A stretch of DNA of 64,000 nucleotides from Kordia sp050633145 (GTDB lineage Bacteria; Bacteroidota; Bacteroidia; Flavobacteriales; Flavobacteriaceae), in contig NZ_JBOEFY010000041.1 of assembly GCF_050633145.1 (NCBI RefSeq), forward strand, positions 104,239 through 168,238. Reading direction: 5' to 3'. Shown piece after piece: positions 17,300-24,469 of the stretch. The position numbers and the translations under genes were made by a program. The stretch's first letter is position 1. Each line of letters opens with the position of its first letter. Under the pieces are notes generated by a model that saw only the letters and a program-made list of their open reading frames with translations, was not told the origin of the DNA and ran no database searches.

Positions 17300-17359
17300 A
17301 GGTGTAATTTTTTTTGGTTTTTGAAGATAACAATTTTATCTCGATTAGTTCTATTTTAT

Positions 17360-18367
17360 TTATCCGCCAATAGCTATCATACTTCTGTTTTTTGAATGTA
17401 ATTCTGGATTTTTAAGTTTTTCGAGTGTATTCATTCCGCTACGAACTTTTAGTTTTGCTTGCACAGCCTTTTGAATAACCGTTGTGATATCTTTTCCTGA
17501 ACGCAATGCAGATAGTACATCTGATTCCGAACTTGAGAATAAACAGTTTTTGATTTGTCCGTTTGCTGTTAATCGCAATCTATTACAAGAATCACAAAAC
17601 GGATTCGTCACAGAACTAATAATAGCGAAAGATCCTTTATAGTTTTTTATTCCATAGTTTTTAGACGTATCATTCGATGCATCTTCTAGTCGGGCAACAT
17701 CTAAAGCTGGAAATGTTTTAAAAACGGTGTTCATGATTTCATCTAAAGAAACCATTTTTTTAAGATTCCACTGATTACCGTCAAAAGGCATAAATTCTAT
17801 AAAACGAACAACTACAGGAAGTTCTTTTGTTAGGTTTATAAAATCTATAATTTCATCATCATTGAAGTTTTTTATCAATACAACATTCACTTTCACCTTG
17901 AATCCTTCAGCTACTAAAAGCAATATGTTAGCGTACACTTTTTCAAAATAATCTCTTCGTGTGATTTGTTTAAATTTTTCTCGATCTAAAGAATCCAAAC
18001 TGACATTAATGTTCTTTATTCCACAAGTTTTGAAGATTGAAACATATTTATCTACTATAATTGCATTGGTTGTGATAGCCAATTCTGCTGGTAGCGTTGC
18101 TAGTTTTTCTAAAATTACTGGCGCATCTTTGCGAACCAATGGTTCTCCGCCTGTTAATCTGATTTTAGTCACGCCATGATCTACAAAAGTTTTGGCGATC
18201 TCGTAGATTTCTTCAGCTGTCATCAAGTGTGACTTTGGAGATAACGGAATTCCTTCCGCAGGCATACAATATGTGCACCGCAAGTTGCAGCGTTCCGTTA
18301 AAGAAATGCGCAAATATTGGTGTGCTCTTCCAAAAGTATCAGTTAGTATGTTTTGGTTTGTGTTCAT
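17360..18367 (-). CDS. moaA: GTP 3',8-cyclase MoaA
   Basis: 335 residues, a radical-SAM enzyme. The N-terminal cluster is CNLRCTYC; the second, substrate-binding cluster is CDSCNRLRL plus a Cys in IKNCLF. The C-terminus ends in the double Gly (MIAIGG) needed for activity. It makes 3',8-cyclo-GTP, the first molybdopterin intermediate. Its start overlaps the moaCB stop by 4 bp (ATGA), matching consecutive pathway steps. Confidence 0.96.
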   Translation of the reverse strand: MNTNQNILTDTFGRAHQYLRISLTERCNLRCTYCMPAEGIPLSPKSHLMTAEEIYEIAKTFVDHGVTKIRLTGGEPLVRKDAPVILEKLATLPAELAITTNAIIVDKYVSIFKTCGIKNINVSLDSLDREKFKQITRRDYFEKVYANILLLVAEGFKVKVNVVLIKNFNDDEIIDFINLTKELPVVVRFIEFMPFDGNQWNLKKMVSLDEIMNTVFKTFPALDVARLEDASNDTSKNYGIKNYKGSFAIISSVTNPFCDSCNRLRLTANGQIKNCLFSSSESDVLSALRSGKDITTVIQKAVQAKLKVRSGMNTLEKLKNPELHSKNRSMIAIGG

Positions 18368-19278
18368 GAATCGTGTCTCGCACCTTTAAAAATTCTAAAA
18401 ACATGTAATAAAGAAGGAAATATTGCATCCATAGATTCTTTAGCGCCATTGGTTGAACCTGGCAATGCTAATACCAATGTATCTTTAAATGTTCCTGCTA
18501 CGCTTCTTGAAAGCATGGAATATGGCGTTCTGTCTTGTCCGTAACTTCGAATTGTTTCTTCTATTCCAGGAATTTCTCTATCTAATAAAGGTCGTAAAGC
18601 TTCAGGAGTAATATCTCTTTTGGATAATCCTGTGCCACCTGTATAGATGATTAAATCAACTCCTTGTGCTTGATATTGTTTTGCTTTTTGTTGAATGATT
18701 TCTTTTTCATCTGGAATGATGATGTAATCAGCAATTGCAACACTGCTTTCTTCCAGTTTTTTTATGATTGCCTTTCCTGCTTTGTCTTCTTTCTGTCCTG
18801 CAGAAATCGTATCCGAACACACAATTACTGCTGCCGTGATATCTTTTCTGAATCGATCTTTAAAATCTGACTTTCCGCCTTTTTTAGAGATCAATTTTAT
18901 TTGATGAATTTCAATGCCTTTGTCTATTGGCTTTAGCATATCGTACATATTTAAAGCAACAATACTTGCGCCATGCATCGCTTCTACCTCAACGCCCGTT
19001 TTATAAATTGTTTTTATGGTACATACTACCGTAATTTCCAATCCGTTGATTTCGTAGTCAATTCCAGTATATTCAATTGGTAACGGATGACAATCGGGTA
19101 ATAATTCAGGTGTTTTTTTTACACCTAATAATCCTGCGGCTTTACTCATGGCAAACACATCGCCTTTCGGAACTGTTTTTTCTAAAATAGCCGTGATTGT
19201 CTCCTGTTTACTCACGCGAACAATTGCTTGCGCTGTGGCAATTCTGAGTGTATTGACTTTATGTGTAATGTCTACCAT
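18364..19278 (-). CDS. moaCB: Bifunctional MoaC/MogA-type molybdenum cofactor protein
   Basis: 304 residues. The N-terminal half (1-150) is MoaC, cyclic pyranopterin monophosphate synthase (KGDVFAMSKAAGLLGVKKT, LLPDCHPLPI, VEAMHGASIVALNMYDMLKP). The C-terminal half (155-304) is a MoaB/MogA adenylyltransferase (AVIVCSDTISAGQKED, IIYTGGTGLSKRDITPEAL, LALPGSTNGAKESMDAI). The fusion joins the second step of the pathway with molybdopterin adenylylation and is known in several bacterial groups. It is followed immediately by moaA. Confidence 0.94.
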   Translation of the reverse strand: MVDITHKVNTLRIATAQAIVRVSKQETITAILEKTVPKGDVFAMSKAAGLLGVKKTPELLPDCHPLPIEYTGIDYEINGLEITVVCTIKTIYKTGVEVEAMHGASIVALNMYDMLKPIDKGIEIHQIKLISKKGGKSDFKDRFRKDITAAVIVCSDTISAGQKEDKAGKAIIKKLEESSVAIADYIIIPDEKEIIQQKAKQYQAQGVDLIIYTGGTGLSKRDITPEALRPLLDREIPGIEETIRSYGQDRTPYSMLSRSVAGTFKDTLVLALPGSTNGAKESMDAIFPSLLHVFRIFKGARHDS

Positions 19279-19283
19279 TTTGT

Positions 19284-19411
19284 ATTGACTATTTTTTTAT
19301 TGATTATTGTTTATTTGCTATTGACTAGTTGTTATTGATTATTGCGTTTAACTGTTTTCTTAATGAAATTAATTTTTCATAATAATCAATTAAAAATAAT
19401 AAATAGTCAAT
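19284..19411. repeat. Intergenic direct and inverted repeat element
   Basis: ATTGACTA...ATTGATTATTG occurs at 19284-19309 and again at 19320-19344, and in inverted form at 19381-19411 (ends AATAGTCAAT). It fills the moaE-moaCB gap and can fold into a long AT-rich hairpin. It may be a mobile palindromic element or a site of RNA processing. Confidence 0.65.
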
Positions 19412-19858
19412 TTAAGAATTCACTTTCCACTGATGCGTACTGTCTTCAAAAATTTCTTTTCCAAAAACCGGAACCTGTGTTTTTATTTCTTCAACTACAT
19501 ATTCGATAGCTTTGAAAACTTCTTTCCTTCTTGGAGAAGATACAAATACAAACAAACACAACTCACCAGCTTTTACATTTCCTAAACTGTGATATATATG
19601 CATACAGGTTAGATTGAACTTTTCAAAAGTAGCTTCACGTATTTCATGAAATTTCTGATTTGCCATTTCTTCATATGCTGTATATTCTATAGATACTACC
19701 ACACGATTATTAACTTCGTCGGCACGTACTTGACCTAAAAAAATATCATGTGCGCCAATCGTTGTTTTTGATTGATGTTTCGCAATAGAATTCCCTATAA
19801 ACTCAGCCGTAATAGGTCCTTGAATAAATACGTTTTTTATCTTTTTATCTTTTTTCAT
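19412..19858 (-). CDS. moaE: Molybdopterin synthase catalytic subunit MoaE
   Basis: 148 residues. Family signatures are GAHDIFLGQVR, the Arg/Asn-rich loop, IEYTAYEEMANQKF, HSLGNVKAGELCLFVFVSS and RRKEVF, with the active-site lysines in the C-terminal VPVFGKEIFEDSTHQW part. With MoaD thiocarboxylate it adds the two dithiolene sulfurs to cyclic pyranopterin. It lies between moeB and moaCB; the 133-bp gap after it holds a repeat element. Confidence 0.95.
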   Translation of the reverse strand: MKKDKKIKNVFIQGPITAEFIGNSIAKHQSKTTIGAHDIFLGQVRADEVNNRVVVSIEYTAYEEMANQKFHEIREATFEKFNLTCMHIYHSLGNVKAGELCLFVFVSSPRRKEVFKAIEYVVEEIKTQVPVFGKEIFEDSTHQWKVNS

Positions 19859-19923
19859 CTGTTTAATATTTTTTAACTTCTAAATGTTCAAAAAACATGA
19901 ATACATTCAGGAACTTTCATTCG

Positions 19924-21000
19924 TTAGTTAGTCTCTATTGTGTTAAGTGCTTTTTGTAAACTAGAAGCACCTTCTTTTAAACTATAGCAATTTGTAATAT
20001 GATGTTTATGTAATAGTGTTACTGCTTTTTTACTTCGTATTCCTGATTGACAGAATAGAATTTTTTCTTTTGCAGTATCAATGATTTCTAATTGATTTTC
20101 AAATTGACTTAATGGTATATTGATGTAATTTAGAGTCGTTATTTTAGGAACTTCATGTGTTTCACGTACATCTATAAATTGTACATTTTGCTTCTGTAAT
20201 GCTTCTGCTATGGTGATTTCTTGAATTTCTGAAGCACAACTAAAAACTGTTTCTTGTTTTTGAAATTGAGCAACAGTTGTATCATAATCTGCCTGTTCCG
20301 TTTTTTGAATAGCAAAGGTGTTGGATTGCATTGTTAATGCATTGTAACACAATATTTTTCCAGACAATACAGTTCCTATTCCTAATATAATTTTCAATAC
20401 TTCATTGGCTTGCATTGTTCCTATAATTCCTGGAAGTACGCCTAAAACACCTATTTCAGAACAATTAGGAATGGTATCTGCCTTGGGCGGATTTGGAAAT
20501 AAACAACGATAACTTGGTCCATTTTTATAATTGAAAACGGCTACTTGTCCTTCAAATTTATAGATAGCTCCGTATACTAAAGGCTTTTTTGTAATGATAG
20601 CTGCATCATTTATTAAATAACGTGTAAAAAAATTGTCTGTTCCATCTACGATAAGATCGTATTGTTTACACAATTCAATAGCATTTGCATGTGTTAGTTT
20701 TTCTGCATACGCATGAATGGTAATCGTATTGTTTAAATCTTCCAAACGTTTTTTAGCCGCCAATGCTTTAGGCTTTCCTAAAGAAGATGAACCATATAAT
20801 ATTTGTCGTTGTAGATTGGATTCATCCACAACATCATCATCAATAATTCCTAAAGTTCCAACTCCTGCTGCGCATAAATACTGAAGAACTGGGCAACCCA
20901 AACCGCCAGCACCAACTACCAACACTTTAGAGTTTAGTAATTGCTGTTGTCCCTTCTCGCCTATTTCGGGCAATATGATATGTCTGTTATATCTATTCAT
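19924..21000 (-). CDS. moeB: MoeB/ThiF-type adenylyltransferase with C-terminal rhodanese domain
   Basis: 358 residues. The E1-like domain has the nucleotide loop GAGGLGCPVLQYLCAAGVG, the Arg finger in NLQRQILY, and DGTDNFFTRYLIND. The C-terminal 100 residues are rhodanese-like, with the Cys loop FCQSGIRSKKA. It adenylates the MoaD C-terminal Gly for sulfur loading, and the rhodanese part may supply the sulfur. The structural zinc site looks lost: only one Cys in YRCLFP and no CxxC near the end of the E1 domain. It starts 11 bp after the moaD stop. Confidence 0.92.
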   Translation of the reverse strand: MNRYNRHIILPEIGEKGQQQLLNSKVLVVGAGGLGCPVLQYLCAAGVGTLGIIDDDVVDESNLQRQILYGSSSLGKPKALAAKKRLEDLNNTITIHAYAEKLTHANAIELCKQYDLIVDGTDNFFTRYLINDAAIITKKPLVYGAIYKFEGQVAVFNYKNGPSYRCLFPNPPKADTIPNCSEIGVLGVLPGIIGTMQANEVLKIILGIGTVLSGKILCYNALTMQSNTFAIQKTEQADYDTTVAQFQKQETVFSCASEIQEITIAEALQKQNVQFIDVRETHEVPKITTLNYINIPLSQFENQLEIIDTAKEKILFCQSGIRSKKAVTLLHKHHITNCYSLKEGASSLQKALNTIETN

Positions 21001-21011
21001 CTATTTATAAA

Positions 21012-21245
21012 TCATCCACCAGCAAAAGGTGGTAATAATGCCAATTCTCCTTGAGTTAAAACTGCTTCTTTAGCAACCAACACTTGATTTTGAGCTACTT
21101 GAAAATCTTTCGTTTTTAATAAAGGATGCTTACTGTACAGAATATTCAGTACGTCTAAAACAGTCGTTACTTTTTCATCTAGCGTTTCTTCTTGACAATT
21201 GGTAACTTCTGCAAGCATTCCAAAATATTTAATTGTTATCTGCAT
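21012..21245 (-). CDS. moaD: Molybdopterin synthase sulfur carrier subunit MoaD
   Basis: 77 residues, ubiquitin-like, ending in the required double Gly (LLPPFAGG). The C-terminal Gly is adenylated by MoeB, thiocarboxylated, and inserted in MoaE. It overlaps the mobA stop by 17 bp, so the two genes are tightly coupled. Confidence 0.92.
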   Translation of the reverse strand: MQITIKYFGMLAEVTNCQEETLDEKVTTVLDVLNILYSKHPLLKTKDFQVAQNQVLVAKEAVLTQGELALLPPFAGG

Positions 21246-21813
21246 TAATTATATCTTTTAATTCTATTGGCGTATTTACATTCTTAGTATAAATTTCCAT
21301 TGTTTTATTTAGTCTAATTGTTTTTGTATTTGATTTCTCTATTAATACTCTTAAGCGTCTTTCTCCTTGTTCTAATAATGATAAACATTGATCTTTACAT
21401 TTCTTTTTATACAAAGCGATGAGCGGCATTTTCCGATCTTGACTTTGTACTTGCACAATGTCTGCCTCTGTTGAATGATTGATTAATTCCTTTAAAATAG
21501 TTGTATTGATTAATGGAATATCACAACTCAACACTAAATTATCTTCCGTTGTAGCATGTTGCAATCCTGTATACAAACCCGCTAATGGTCCTGCATCAGG
21601 AATGATATCTACTACTCGTTTTTTCTTAAAAACATCATACTCTTTATTATTACTCACAATGATAATTTCTGTAACCAATGGTTCTAAGGCATCGATACTA
21701 TGTTGAATAAAAGGCTTTCCATTATATAATATAAAGCCCTTATCGCTTCCCATACGCTTGCTTTTTCCTCCAGCAAGGATAATTCCCGTGATCTGTTTTT
21801 TAGTTGCTTCCAT
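21229..21813 (-). CDS. mobA: Molybdenum cofactor guanylyltransferase MobA
   Basis: 194 residues. The nucleotide-binding signature GIILAGGKSKRMGSDKGF is present, with PDAGPLAGLYTGLQHA and SCDIPLI. It attaches GMP to molybdopterin to give the bis-MGD cofactor required by the FdhA-like and NapA enzymes in this window. It lies one base after the TauE-like gene and overlaps moaD. Confidence 0.95.
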   Translation of the reverse strand: MEATKKQITGIILAGGKSKRMGSDKGFILYNGKPFIQHSIDALEPLVTEIIIVSNNKEYDVFKKKRVVDIIPDAGPLAGLYTGLQHATTEDNLVLSCDIPLINTTILKELINHSTEADIVQVQSQDRKMPLIALYKKKCKDQCLSLLEQGERRLRVLIEKSNTKTIRLNKTMEIYTKNVNTPIELKDIINADNN

Positions 21814-21814
21814 A

Positions 21815-22555
21815 TTAGATTAAAAACAATTTAAAAGATGCTAGAATTAATACAAAAGCTAGCATATATCGTAAGCTCTTGTTATTAAACTTTTTACTTC
21901 CATAGTAACCTCCTAAAAAGCCTCCAATAAGTGCAAAAACCACAAAGATGAACGCTTCATTTGGTAAAGAAGCGCCACTGCTTAATTGACCTATTAAACC
22001 TGCTGCTGAGTTTACCCAAATGAATAAGGCAGAAACTGCTGCAGCTTCTTTCATTTTTCCCCAATGCAATACTAAAATCACTGGGCTTAATATAATTCCG
22101 CCACCAATGCCAATCAACCCTGAAAAGAAGCCTATAATTGCTCCTACTAGCAGTCCTTGCCATATTTTAATATCTTTTACTTTCGATTTTTCATTTCCGA
22201 AAACATTCAACATTTTAAGAATGGCGAAAATTAATAGTAACGCCAATATTTTTTTATAGATAGAAGCATCAATTATAATCATTCCGCCTATAAACGCCAT
22301 TGGAATAGACGTTATCGCAAATGATAAAAATAACTTTCGATTAAAATATCCTTCTTTATAGTAATGATAAAACGCAATGCCTGCTACAAATAAATTTAGT
22401 AACAATGCCGTTGGTTTCATTACTTCTGGAGCAAAGGAAAATAAAGCCATTAAGGCTAAATAACCACTAGCGCCACCATGTCCTACACTTGCATAGAGAA
22501 ACGATATTACGGGTAATATCAATATAAAAATCCAATATGTAGCGACGTCTAACAT
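21815..22555 (-). CDS. TauE/SafE-family membrane exporter
   Basis: 246 residues, about eight hydrophobic segments. The two family halves are seen as SFLYASVGHGGASGYLALMALF near the N-terminus and GFFSGLIGIGGGIILSPVIL in the middle. TauE/SafE members move sulfite, sulfoacetate or other small anions. Its place inside a molybdenum-cofactor operon, with the ModE-like stop overlapping its start by 1 bp, suggests an anion linked to Mo or sulfur metabolism. No modABC molybdate transporter is visible, so uptake of molybdate by this protein is a possible but untested idea. Confidence 0.85.
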   Translation of the reverse strand: MLDVATYWIFILILPVISFLYASVGHGGASGYLALMALFSFAPEVMKPTALLLNLFVAGIAFYHYYKEGYFNRKLFLSFAITSIPMAFIGGMIIIDASIYKKILALLLIFAILKMLNVFGNEKSKVKDIKIWQGLLVGAIIGFFSGLIGIGGGIILSPVILVLHWGKMKEAAAVSALFIWVNSAAGLIGQLSSGASLPNEAFIFVVFALIGGFLGGYYGSKKFNNKSLRYMLAFVLILASFKLFLI

Positions 22556-22893
22556 TAAATAATTTCTATTTTAGAAAGTTGTTTATCTAGATATTTCCAA
22601 CAATTTTTATTGATCTTATCAAAAGCAATAATTAATTCTTTTCCATACGTTGTTAATTTAGTTCCACCGCCATCTTTTCCACCAACACTTGCAACTATTA
22701 CTGGCTCTTTTGCCGATTTATTAATTGCATCAATAAGTCTCCAAGCTTTTTTATAAGACATTCCTAACTGTTTAGCTCCTTTAGATAATGAACCTGTTTC
22801 TTCAACCGCTTTTAATAAGCGAACGCGTCCTTCACCAATGAGTACTTTATCACCTACTTCAATCCAAATTCTGCTTTTTATTTTGTAGTCCAT
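22555..22893 (-). CDS. ModE-like winged-helix regulator (DNA-binding domain only)
   Basis: 112 residues matching the N-terminal domain of ModE: RLLKAVEETGSLSKGAKQLGMSYKKAWRLIDAIN, then the wing VGGKDGGGTKLTTYGKEL. Full ModE has two extra molbindin domains that bind molybdate; these are absent, as in the short LysR-type 'ModE-like' proteins. It probably controls molybdenum genes, perhaps including this operon, but cannot sense molybdate in the usual way. Confidence 0.88.
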   Translation of the reverse strand: MDYKIKSRIWIEVGDKVLIGEGRVRLLKAVEETGSLSKGAKQLGMSYKKAWRLIDAINKSAKEPVIVASVGGKDGGGTKLTTYGKELIIAFDKINKNCWKYLDKQLSKIEII

Positions 22894-22904
22894 AATGTTC
22901 TTTT

Positions 22905-24080
22905 TTAGTTAGGAATATGTATGACTTGTACTTTATCTCCTATGGAAATTTGATTCATATCTTCAGGCACATATACAAAAGCATTTGCGAGTGCAAATGT
23001 TTGTAGCATTGCCGAACTTTGTCCTTCAAGAATGCTTACTTTCCCTTCTTTATAGATGGCTTTTAAAAACTGTGCTCGATCTCCTCTTTTAGTAAAAGCT
23101 GATGTTGATGTTTCTATAGATTCTTTTAACTGAAAATTTGCAATACCAGACATTCTTTTTAATGCTGCATATACATATATATAAAAACAACTTAAAGCAG
23201 CAGCAGGATTTCCTGGAAGCGCAAAAATTGAAGTATTCTCTTTCTTTCCAAAGAATAATGGTTTTCCTGGTTTCTGTTTCACTTTATAAAACAGTTGATT
23301 TACATTTAACTCTTTCAGTGCTTTTCCAACAAAATCATAATCTCCAACAGAAATACCGCCAGTAACCAGCACGACATCATTTTTAGTAATTACCGTATCT
23401 AACAGCTGAAGCGTTTCGTTATAATCATCTGGAACTTTATATACATGTGCATTTGTAAAACCCGAAGCTTGTAAAGCACTTTGCAGCATTATTGAATTGC
23501 TTTCATATATCTTTCCGTAACTTAAAGGGTTCCCTACTTCAACCAATTCATTTCCTGTAACAACAATTGCTATAGAAGGCTTTTTGAAAACAGAAACTTT
23601 TTCTATTCCTATAGAAGCTAAAAAACCTATGGCAGCAGCTGTTAAACAAGTTCCTTTCTTTAATGCAATTGCTCCTTGTTGAACTTGTTCGCCTAATGGT
23701 CGAATATTAGCATTTAAAGCAACTTCGCTTGTTACTGTTATCCTGTTATTATTAGAAATTACGCGTTCTTGCATTACTACTGCATTGGCATCATCTGGCA
23801 CAGCAGCTCCTGTAAAAATTCGAACAGCTTCTCCTTTCTTTAACCTTGGATGATGTCCGTCACCAGCCTTTATTTCGTCAATTACTTCATAAGTATCTAA
23901 ATCATGTAAGCAAAGTGCATATCCATCCATGGCAGATTGTCGGAAAGGCGGCATGTTTATAGGCGAGATTATATCTTCTGATAGATAATTAGAAACACTA
24001 TCAGTTAAAAATTTCTCCTCTATTTTAGCGATACTTATACTATTTAATATGAGTTGTTTCGCTTCTTGCGTACTTATCAT
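22905..24080 (-). CDS. moeA: Molybdopterin molybdenumtransferase MoeA
   Basis: 391 residues. MoeA features are PPFRQSAMDGYAL, EAVRIFTGAAVPDDANAVVMQE, VVTGNELVEVG and VTGGISVGDYDFV followed by KPGKPLFFGKK and FALPGNPAAALSCF. It inserts molybdate into adenylated molybdopterin. It is the first gene of the long minus-strand array and faces the nap operon across 145 bp. Confidence 0.95.
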   Translation of the reverse strand: MISTQEAKQLILNSISIAKIEEKFLTDSVSNYLSEDIISPINMPPFRQSAMDGYALCLHDLDTYEVIDEIKAGDGHHPRLKKGEAVRIFTGAAVPDDANAVVMQERVISNNNRITVTSEVALNANIRPLGEQVQQGAIALKKGTCLTAAAIGFLASIGIEKVSVFKKPSIAIVVTGNELVEVGNPLSYGKIYESNSIMLQSALQASGFTNAHVYKVPDDYNETLQLLDTVITKNDVVLVTGGISVGDYDFVGKALKELNVNQLFYKVKQKPGKPLFFGKKENTSIFALPGNPAAALSCFYIYVYAALKRMSGIANFQLKESIETSTSAFTKRGDRAQFLKAIYKEGKVSILEGQSSAMLQTFALANAFVYVPEDMNQISIGDKVQVIHIPN

Positions 24081-24225
24081 TACTTAAAATTATTACTACT
24101 CTTAAAAGCAGTTTCGTTATCTCCTAACAAATATAACGCTTTGATTTTTAATATGTATATGATAAATATCATGTTTTAAACCTTATTCTTTATAGTAATT
24201 TGTAATAGAACATTAAAGAAAAACA
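24081..24225. promoter_or_regulatory. Shared moeA/napD divergent promoter region
   Basis: This 145-bp spacer separates the minus-strand molybdenum-cofactor/formate array from the plus-strand nap operon, so both lead promoters should lie in it. It holds one FNR/CRP-like palindrome at 24159-24172. Confidence 0.7.
24159..24172. promoter_or_regulatory. FNR/CRP-like palindrome in the moeA/napD promoter
   Basis: ATGATAAATATCAT is a perfect inverted repeat with a TGAT-AAAT-ATCA core. It lies 53 bp before napD and 78 bp before moeA. The core matches the element before the CoA-transferase gene at 10107. Confidence 0.6.
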
Positions 24226-24465
24226 ATGCCCGTTAAAAGTTATTTAGCACATCCGCATGAAGGTAAAAAGCACAAATTGATAGAAGCTTTATCAAAGTTT
24301 GAGCAATGTGAAGTTGTTCCTGCTCAAAATCAAGATTTAGTAATTATTGTGACTGATACAGAAAGTAATAGTGAAGAAGATCATTTAAAAGAACAAATAG
24401 AAGCTATTGATAGTCTAAAATTGTTAGCAATGGTTTCAGGATTTAATACACCTAAAAAGAATTAA
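24226..24465 (+). CDS. napD: NapD-like nitrate reductase maturation chaperone
   Basis: 79 residues. It has the small ferredoxin-like fold pattern of NapD: SYLAHPHEGKKHKLIEAL, CEVVPAQNQDLVIIVTDTE, then ALDSL-type repeats ending in LAMVSGF. NapD binds the Tat signal peptide of NapA and delays its export until the cofactor is loaded. It is followed by napA after 4 bp. Confidence 0.88.
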   Translation: MPVKSYLAHPHEGKKHKLIEALSKFEQCEVVPAQNQDLVIIVTDTESNSEEDHLKEQIEAIDSLKLLAMVSGFNTPKKN

Positions 24466-24469
24466 TACT

